Position numbers and translations under genes: made by a program
The notes under the pieces: model-generated
Seen by the model: only the letters and a program-made list of their open reading frames with translations
Told to the model about the DNA's origin: nothing
Database searches by the model: none
Shown here: one piece after another, positions 58,334 to 64,000 of the stretch
Layout: every line of letters starts with the position of its first letter
Numbering within the stretch: the stretch's first letter is position 1
Source: Prosopocoilus inquinatus
Taxonomy: Eukaryota > Arthropoda > Insecta > Coleoptera > Lucanidae
Direction of reading: 5' to 3'
NCBI GenBank assembly: GCA_036172665.1
Contig: CM069870.1
Span: 40,568,001-40,632,000, forward strand
DNA: 64,000 nt

Positions 58334-58822
58334 ATGGCGGGGTTGCGAATGTTCGGGGATCAGCCACCAGTACAAACACTAGAAAATAAGGAAACCCGAA
58401 TTGTGGAAGAACCAGCAGAAAATTCGAAATTGAAAATAAAACCACCAACGTTCGATGGAAAGTCTTCTTGGCCCAACTACTTCAAACAGTTCGAAGCAGC
58501 AGCAAAGGCGAACAGATGGACGGCCAGCGAAAAAGCCACTTCGTTAATTGTCGCCTTGAGAGGGGACGCTATCGATGTGCTACAGACGATGCCGCCAGAG
58601 GAACAAGAAGACTTCGACAAGCTGGTGAATAGGATGGAAATGCGTTACGGACAGGCCCATCTGACCGAGGTATACCATGCGCAGTTGAGGAATCGCTGTC
58701 AGAAATCCGGAGAAAGTCTTCAGGAATTCGAAGCGGATGTAGCGCGTCTGGCCCAGTTGGCATATCCCACAGCTCCCGTTGAATTCCTCAAATGTGCAGA
58801 CCTTCATAGATGGAATCCGTGA
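58334..58822 (+). pseudogene. G3 Gag capsid region
   Basis: In the frame of the upstream SAP ORF. It has a retrotransposon Gag fold: PPTFDGKSSWPNYFKQFEAA, RGDAIDVLQTMP, SLQEFEADVARLAQLAYP. It ends prematurely because of an 8-base deletion near 58795 (seen by comparison with the antisense copy at 57194-57501). That deletion shifts the downstream capsid and pol into another frame. Adding those 8 bases would make the frame continuous with 58779-63188. Confidence 0.85.
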
Positions 58823-61800
58823 CCCAGACAACCAGCAGGCATTGAGAATGACCCATCCGAAGAGGTCCAAGAACGCATTGGCTTATGCCTTGGAATTTGA
58901 AGCGGCGAGACGAGTTTCAAGAGGGCATGTCAAGGTGCGAGCGGCTATGGACTTCCAAGAGGAAGAAGAGGAAGAGTCCGCCAACGCCAAGGTGGGACCT
59001 GCTAATAAGGGGCAATCCAAGGAATATGTCACCGCCGAGGATGTTCGCCGCATTGTGGAACAGGTCATCAAGAAGAAGAAGCCGCTGGAAAGGCCAGGAC
59101 GAAGGACATGTTCGCAGGCGATGTCTAAAGTCCAGACAAGATCCAAGGAAGCCACAGTTAAACTAAGCCGGGCCGGTGCAGAGGGGCAAACGTCGACCCG
59201 TATTCAAAGGTCCCCAAAGACGAAAGCCAAACAAGTAATATTCCTACGGCAGTTAACCAGCAGTGTCTTCGTGGATGTCACCATTGATGACATTCCTCAC
59301 ACCATGTTGTTGGATACGGGTGCGACGAAGACCCTAAGACCCGACGTCATTAAGTCATCTGGACGCACCGAGCCGACCAAGTGGAAACTGAAAACTGCAA
59401 CTGGAACATCAGCAACTGTCAACGGTGAAGTAGAGGTTATCATCACCATTGGTTCAACTCCAATAAAACACCGTGCACTGGTGGCAGATATAGAGGACGC
59501 GGCAATTTTGGGCATGGACGTCATGTGTGCCCACGGGTTCCAATTGGACTTAAAGCGTGGCGTGATGGCGGTCAATAATGAGGAGTTGGTTCTACATCAA
59601 CGAGGGGACGTGGCCGCTCGAGTAGTCCTCGCTGAAGACGTTGTATTACCCAGCAGGACTGAGGTTATCGTCGACGCAAAACTGGACGGTGTTTTTCAAG
59701 ATGGGCAAGTCATTATGGTTGAACCTAATACTGATGATCAAAGGATTGGAAGAGGAGTCCTCGTTGGGAAAATGTTGTTGACGGCGAAGAAGGAAGTACC
59801 TGTCCGCCTGATGAACGTCAATTGTTTCTCTGTCAATATCAAGAAAGGAACAATCTTGGGAAGCTGCACCATGGTGTCCTCCATCTCCCGGCAACTTGAA
59901 ACAAACGTGCGAGAAGCGAAAGTCCCAAAGAAATTATGGGAAATGGTTATGTCAACAGCCCAGGAATTGACTCCAGACCAGAAGACAAAAGCAAAGAATC
60001 TGATCGGCCGCTATCAAGATGTATTTGAGGTAGAAAATGGATCCAAGGGAAGAACTGATGTCGTGAAACACAAAATAGAGACTGGAGAAGAAAGACCTAT
60101 CCGTCAAGCTCCAAGGCGATTACCGTTGGCGAAGCGTGAGGAAGCGGAACGCATTATTCGCGAGATGGAAAAGGATAATGTAATAGAACCATCAAGCAGC
60201 CCGTGGGCGTCACCAGTAGTGCTTGTGAAGAAGAAGGATGGGTCCACCAGGTTCTGTGTAGACTACCGGTTACTCAATAATGTCACCAAGAAGGACAGCT
60301 ATCCCCTGCCACGGATTGATGATACCCTGGACACTCTGGCCGGCTCAAAGATCTTCTCAACTTTGGACTTAAAGAGTGGATATTGGCAAGTGGAGCTGGC
60401 GCCCGAAGATCGAGAAAAGACGGCGTTTTCCATTGGTATGGGTCTGTGGCAGTTCACAGTGATGCCATTCGGATTATGTAATGCCCCAGCGACATTCGAG
60501 ATGTTAATGGAGACGGTTCTGAAAGGTCTGTCCTGGACAACGTGCATGGTGTACCTTGACGACATAATTGTCGTGGGAAAGACGTTCGACGACCACCTAA
60601 GGAACCTGGAAGGAGTGTTCCAGCGGCTTCGCGGAGCTGGACTAAAGCTTAGCCTCAAGAAGTGTCACCTGTTCCAGAAGGAAGTGAATTACCTGGGGCA
60701 CATTGTTAATGGAAATGGAATCGCCGTGGACCCTGTGAAGATTCAGGTGGTGAAAGACTGGCCAACTCCCAGAAATAAACACCAAATAAGGAGTTTCCTT
60801 GGCCTGTGCACTTACTATCGGCGCTACGTTCCTGGATTTGCAGACATTGCTAAGCCGTTGACAAAACTCACTGAAGAAGGTCGTCCATTTGAATGGGACC
60901 AACAGTGTCAAATTGGCTTTGAACAACTAAAGCAGTACTTGATTAGTGCTCCTATTCTGAGTTATCCTCTCCCGGAAGGCAAGTTCGTCGTGGACACAGA
61001 TGCTAGCAACGTTGGGATTGGTGGCGTACTCTCCCAGATACAAGAGGGGCAAGAGAAGGTGATCGGCTACTTCAGTAAAGTCCTATCAAAGCCGGAACGA
61101 AACTATTGCGTCACAAGAAGGGAATTGCTAGCCGTCGTAAAAACGATAGAACACTTCTACAAGTACTTGTATGGTAGACGCTTCCTGCTGAGGACCGACC
61201 ACGCCGCTCTAAAATGGCTTCTCCGTTTCAAGAACCCAGAAGGGCAAGTTGCACGATGGATCGAACGACTTCAGGAGTACGATTTTGAAATTCAGCATCG
61301 GGCAGGAACTAGCCATCGAAATGCCGATGCTCTGTCGAGAAGACCCTGTGCCGAAGACTGTAAGCACTGTAGTCGTTTGGACGAGAAAGTAGCCACGACT
61401 GCGAGGACAGCCATTGTTGACGACAAATGGCAAGCCGAAGAACTGCGAAGAGACCAGGAGAACGACCCGGATTTGAAATTAGTGCTAGAGTGGAAAAGCA
61501 GGGACGCGAGGCCTACCTGGGAAGAGGTAGCACCATGTGCACCGTCCGTAAAATCATACTGGGCGCAGTGGGACTCCATAGTGTTGGATCGTGGTCTTCT
61601 GAGACGAAGCATGGAGAATCCAGAAGGCATGGAACAGAAGACACAGTTACTAATCCCCAAGAATAGGGTGCCAGAAGTTCTGAGGGAACTTCACGATGGA
61701 ACTTCGGGAGGGCATCTGGGAGTTAAGAAGACTATGGAGAAGGTGCGCGAAAGATTTTACTGGGTGAACTGCAAGGAAGACGTGAAGGATTGGTGCAGAA

Positions 61801-63188
61801 AGTGTGCAGTCTGCGCAGCCAGTAACGGCCCCCACAGGCGGGGTAAGGCCCCCATGAGACAGTACAACATTGGAAGTCCTTTTGAGAGAGTTGCCATCGA
61901 TGTAGCCGGCCCGTTTCCAGAAACGAATGGTGGAAACAGGTACATCGTCGTGGTAATGGACTACTTTAGTAAGTGGGTTGAAGCTTACGCCCTACCTAAC
62001 CAAGATGCAGTCACTATTGCGGAAGTCCTTGTCAGGGAATGGATCAGTCGGTATGGTGCACCTATGGAACTGCATTCAGACCAAGGAAGGAACTTTGAAT
62101 CGGCCTTGTTCAAGAACGTGTATACTCTGCTCGGCGTACGAAAAACTAGAACAAGTGCACTCCACCCACAGTCGGACGGAATGGTGGAAAGGTTCAATAG
62201 AACCATCAACCGACATTTGTCCAAGGTCGTTTCCAATCATCAGAGGGACACGTACATCCCCCTGTTTCTAATGGCATACCGCTCATCTGTTCATGAGACA
62301 ACAGGGGAGACTCCCGCGAAAGTGGTATTCGGGCGAGAGCCGAGACTGCCCTGCGACCTCCTGAAGTTTGGTGTGAAGCCTGGCGAAGTCTCTGCCGACG
62401 AAGATTACGTGAGCAAATTACGCAGGAAAATGGATGATATCCACAACCAAGTGCGTCACAATATACAGACGGCCAGCGATCGGATGAAGGAGCACTATGA
62501 CATCAACGCTCAACACGGGGGATACCAACCTGGAGCACTGGTCTGGCTTTATAACCCCCAAAGACGTCGAGGCCTCTCCCCAAAATTGCAGACCTCTTGG
62601 GAAGGTCCTTACAAAGTGATGAAACGAATCAACGACGTCGTTTACCGCATCAAGAAGGTCCCCAATGGCAAACCCAAAGTAATCCACTTCAACCGGATAG
62701 CCCCTTACCATGGAGAAGCAGATGAAGGGACAGTACAAAGGGCGCAAGTTTCCGAAGTGAACTTCGAAACCTTCATGTCTCATCACGCCGAAGGAAGCAA
62801 GGCACGGTTTGGAGTGACCACGGAGAAGCAACAAGATATCTTTAAAGTGCCACTGGAGTACAGTCTGGCCCACTGCGTAGCAGAAGACCTGAAAATGTCC
62901 AAAGGAATCGCTCAGGTGTTTAGGAAGAAATTTGGCCAAATCGAGGAGCTACGAAGACAGCATCCCATGGTAGGCAAGAGCTTGCAGATCATTGATTCGA
63001 CGGCAGATCAGAGGCGCCACGTGCATTATTTAGTCACTAAGAAGACATCAAGCGGTAAACCTGACTATCAAAGTATGTGGAGAGCGCTATATAGCCTGAG
63101 GAGACAGCTAATAGAGAACCATCAGATGAAGTTAGCCATCCCCAAATTGGGCTGCGGATTGGACGGACTAGACTGGAGAGTAATTTGA
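58779..63188 (+). CDS. G3 Gag-Pol: protease, RT, RNase H, integrase, macrodomain
   Basis: 1469 codons; the true start lies upstream in gag, so the ATG-like start here is artificial. Order: Gag C-terminus (no intact knuckle in this frame; a degenerate GHVRRRC trace is in the next frame near 59105). Protease LLDTGAT is at 59307-59327. RT has LDLKSGYWQVEL and YLDD at 60552-60563. RNase H has VVDTDASNVGIGGV and NADALSRR. Integrase has the HHCC finger (GGHLGVKK ... CRKCAVC) and core IDVAGPF, HSDQGRNF, GMVERFN. A GPY motif (WEGPYKV) follows. The last 126 residues are a TARG1-like macrodomain. The TGA at 63186 interrupts the last helix of that domain. Confidence 0.93.
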   Translation: MNSSNVQTFIDGIRDPDNQQALRMTHPKRSKNALAYALEFEAARRVSRGHVKVRAAMDFQEEEEEESANAKVGPANKGQSKEYVTAEDVRRIVEQVIKKKKPLERPGRRTCSQAMSKVQTRSKEATVKLSRAGAEGQTSTRIQRSPKTKAKQVIFLRQLTSSVFVDVTIDDIPHTMLLDTGATKTLRPDVIKSSGRTEPTKWKLKTATGTSATVNGEVEVIITIGSTPIKHRALVADIEDAAILGMDVMCAHGFQLDLKRGVMAVNNEELVLHQRGDVAARVVLAEDVVLPSRTEVIVDAKLDGVFQDGQVIMVEPNTDDQRIGRGVLVGKMLLTAKKEVPVRLMNVNCFSVNIKKGTILGSCTMVSSISRQLETNVREAKVPKKLWEMVMSTAQELTPDQKTKAKNLIGRYQDVFEVENGSKGRTDVVKHKIETGEERPIRQAPRRLPLAKREEAERIIREMEKDNVIEPSSSPWASPVVLVKKKDGSTRFCVDYRLLNNVTKKDSYPLPRIDDTLDTLAGSKIFSTLDLKSGYWQVELAPEDREKTAFSIGMGLWQFTVMPFGLCNAPATFEMLMETVLKGLSWTTCMVYLDDIIVVGKTFDDHLRNLEGVFQRLRGAGLKLSLKKCHLFQKEVNYLGHIVNGNGIAVDPVKIQVVKDWPTPRNKHQIRSFLGLCTYYRRYVPGFADIAKPLTKLTEEGRPFEWDQQCQIGFEQLKQYLISAPILSYPLPEGKFVVDTDASNVGIGGVLSQIQEGQEKVIGYFSKVLSKPERNYCVTRRELLAVVKTIEHFYKYLYGRRFLLRTDHAALKWLLRFKNPEGQVARWIERLQEYDFEIQHRAGTSHRNADALSRRPCAEDCKHCSRLDEKVATTARTAIVDDKWQAEELRRDQENDPDLKLVLEWKSRDARPTWEEVAPCAPSVKSYWAQWDSIVLDRGLLRRSMENPEGMEQKTQLLIPKNRVPEVLRELHDGTSGGHLGVKKTMEKVRERFYWVNCKEDVKDWCRKCAVCAASNGPHRRGKAPMRQYNIGSPFERVAIDVAGPFPETNGGNRYIVVVMDYFSKWVEAYALPNQDAVTIAEVLVREWISRYGAPMELHSDQGRNFESALFKNVYTLLGVRKTRTSALHPQSDGMVERFNRTINRHLSKVVSNHQRDTYIPLFLMAYRSSVHETTGETPAKVVFGREPRLPCDLLKFGVKPGEVSADEDYVSKLRRKMDDIHNQVRHNIQTASDRMKEHYDINAQHGGYQPGALVWLYNPQRRRGLSPKLQTSWEGPYKVMKRINDVVYRIKKVPNGKPKVIHFNRIAPYHGEADEGTVQRAQVSEVNFETFMSHHAEGSKARFGVTTEKQQDIFKVPLEYSLAHCVAEDLKMSKGIAQVFRKKFGQIEELRRQHPMVGKSLQIIDSTADQRRHVHYLVTKKTSSGKPDYQSMWRALYSLRRQLIENHQMKLAIPKLGCGLDGLDWRVI

Positions 63189-63245
63189 AGCATGCTGGAA
63201 GTCATCTTCCACAGAACGGGAATTGAAGTCCTAGTCTGCAGCCAC
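62808..63245 (+). other. G3 macrodomain (TARG1/OARD1-like)
   Basis: LAHCVAEDLKMSKGIAQVF is the ADP-ribose pocket signature. HYLVTKKTSSGKP has the Lys equivalent to the TARG1 nucleophile (63039-63041). KLGCGLDGLDW has the Asp equivalent to its partner acid (63162-63164). After the TGA at 63186 the same frame continues with the final helix and strand (MLEVIFHRTGIEVLV), so the fold spans the stop. TARG1 enzymes hydrolyse ADP-ribose from Glu/Asp residues. G1 has the same signature at 9765-10175 but in a different pol position. Confidence 0.9.
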
Positions 63246-63539
63246 CACCCACAGGCAACAGTCAGCAACAGCAAAACCGTAGACTGCTACTTCTTCCAGA
63301 CGGGAAGTTGCAAGAATGGGCCAGCATGTAGATTCCGACACCCTCCTTCAAGACTATCACCAGGAACATTTCGAGACGAAACGTTTTTAAGAAGGGGGCA
63401 GTGTGGCGCGCCACCCGGCTTAGCTCAAGGCGTCAAGAAGTCGGTTCGTTATGCGTCATTGGCTGCCACGCCACCGGGGTCTACATCGAACAGCCTAGAC
63501 TTTTCCGGCGATGGAACAAACTCGAATCTTCCAGCGTAG
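63189..63539 (+). CDS. G3 macrodomain end and CCCH zinc finger
   Basis: Same frame as pol after one TGA. After the macrodomain's last strand and a Ser/Asn linker comes CYFFQTGSCKNGPACRFRH (63285-63341), spacing C-x7-C-x5-C-x3-H. This is a canonical CCCH zinc finger, usually RNA-binding. The frame runs through the polypurine tract and into the 3' LTR, ending at 63539. It is made only if the TGA is read through or is sense in other copies. Confidence 0.8.
   Translation, partial: SMLEVIFHRTGIEVLVCSHHPQATVSNSKTVDCYFFQTGSCKNGPACRFRHPPSRLSPGTFRDETFLRRGQCGAPPGLAQGVKKSVRYASLAATPPGSTSNSLDFSGDGTNSNLPA
63390..63401 (+). other. G3 polypurine tract
   Basis: AAGAAGGGGGCAG-like purine run (63389-63401), ending at the TGTGGCG start of the 3' LTR. 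It overlaps the end of the coding frame. Confidence 0.8.
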
Positions 63540-63750
63540 AGAATTCCAAACGGCAGCAAATGATATCAAATCGCCCGGAGTTGACTCACCAGGAGTCGAA
63601 TTCTAACAGCGATCGTCGAAGTTAAACTTTTAGTGTGTAAATAAATTGTTACAAATAAATTAGTTTTTAAGCTTTATTAAATTACGGTTAAGTTTTTATC
63701 GAGTGTTTTATTCGTTTAAATAAATAAATTTAAACCCTAGAAACGTAACA
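63402..63750 (+). repeat. G3 3' LTR
   Basis: 349 bp. The three differences from the 5' LTR are in the words CCAAAC, ATATCAAAT and TTAAAC. It is followed by ATAT, the target duplication. Confidence 0.96.
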
Positions 63751-63754
63751 ATAT

Positions 63755-64000
63755 TTTTGAAAACAGAAAAAAATCTCTATTTAATGAGGGCATTGCCTAC
63801 TATGATTTCCATTTAAAAAAAACACTGCTTTATGCTATATCTCGAAAATTTAAGTAAATATTAAAAAATCAACTACACCACTGAATTGTATTCTAAAAAG
63901 TGTCCTAATAATGGTCAAGCAGTTTTTTAATATCTCTAGATATAAACGAGATATGACCGAAAAACGAAAAGTAAAAAAATTCCAATTTTTGCCTATAACT
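63755..64000. repeat. right arm of the inverted-repeat element hosting G3
   Basis: Reverse complement of about 55960-56215, continuing past the window edge. No gene. Confidence 0.78.

Larger units (their letters stand above)
56781..63750 (+). mobile_element. G3: young Ty3/gypsy element with SAP, macro and CCCH domains
   Basis: Two 349-bp LTRs differ at three bases and are flanked by ATAT (56777-56780 and 63751-63754). One long frame register covers 57599-63401, broken only by a TAA (58328-58330), an 8-base deletion (about 58795) and a TGA (63186-63188). Order: SAP plus coiled coil, Gag, protease, RT, RNase H, integrase, macrodomain, CCCH finger. No env. The 5' leader carries an inverted piece of gag. 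It lies in ARIP4 intron 4 in the gene's sense orientation. Confidence 0.95.

Noticed and set aside
1..64000. CRISPR arrays, rRNA or tRNA genes
   Set aside because: The direct repeats are 160-bp or transposon type; no tRNA boxes or rRNA-like stretches were recognised by eye, though a covariance search was not possible.

Overview
The window looks like a piece of an AT-rich arthropod, most likely insect, nuclear genome. Reasons: spliced genes with GT-AG introns, errantivirus-like Ty3/gypsy and BEL/Pao LTR elements, a Penelope-like element, PIF/Harbinger, hAT and Tc1/mariner-type DNA elements, and many short inverted-repeat elements. The species cannot be named from the sequence.

One host gene is recognisable: a plus-strand homologue of the SNF2-family helicase ARIP4/RAD54L2. 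Its first four coding exons are at 24026-24638, 33387-33614, 42392-42691 and 42741-43478. All splice junctions are phase 1. The gene runs off the right edge inside an intron of more than 20 kb. Introns 1, 2 and 4 are almost entirely transposon mosaic.

Left part (1-18.4 kb), a stack of nested insertions. A Ty3/gypsy element (G0, plus strand, 1-369 and 13936-17248) sits in an inverted-repeat DNA element (M1 copy 1). G0 is split by a large env-bearing gypsy element on the minus strand (G1, 370-13935). G1 has itself received a Penelope-like element (4346-5694), a solo LTR (6989-7332) and a foldback insertion (10703-11114). G1 is decayed. It carries gag, protease, a TARG1/OARD1-like macrodomain between protease and RT, RT/RNase H, integrase, a ubiquitin-specific protease (USP) domain after integrase, and env.

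Middle (18.4-43.5 kb): a PIF/Harbinger element with both genes, then the ARIP4 exons. The introns hold foldback elements with tandem-repeat cores, a LINE fragment, several MITEs and a perfect 45-bp-arm hairpin.

Right part (43.5-64 kb): a solo LTR; a BEL/Pao element with a 5-bp target duplication (47653-55536), split by a Tc1/mariner-superfamily element; and a young Ty3/gypsy element (G3, 56781-63750). The two 349-bp LTRs of G3 differ at three positions by eye. G3 encodes a SAP domain plus coiled coil at the N-terminus of its Gag region. At the C-terminus of pol it has another TARG1-like macrodomain followed by a CCCH zinc finger.

Main discovery candidate: two unrelated-looking gypsy lineages in one window carry catalytically plausible ADP-ribosyl hydrolase (macro) domains at different pol positions. 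One of them also carries a deubiquitinase. This suggests LTR elements that edit host ADP-ribosylation and ubiquitin signals. The function is inferred, not shown. G1 is clearly broken; G3 is close to intact, with two in-frame stops and one small deletion.
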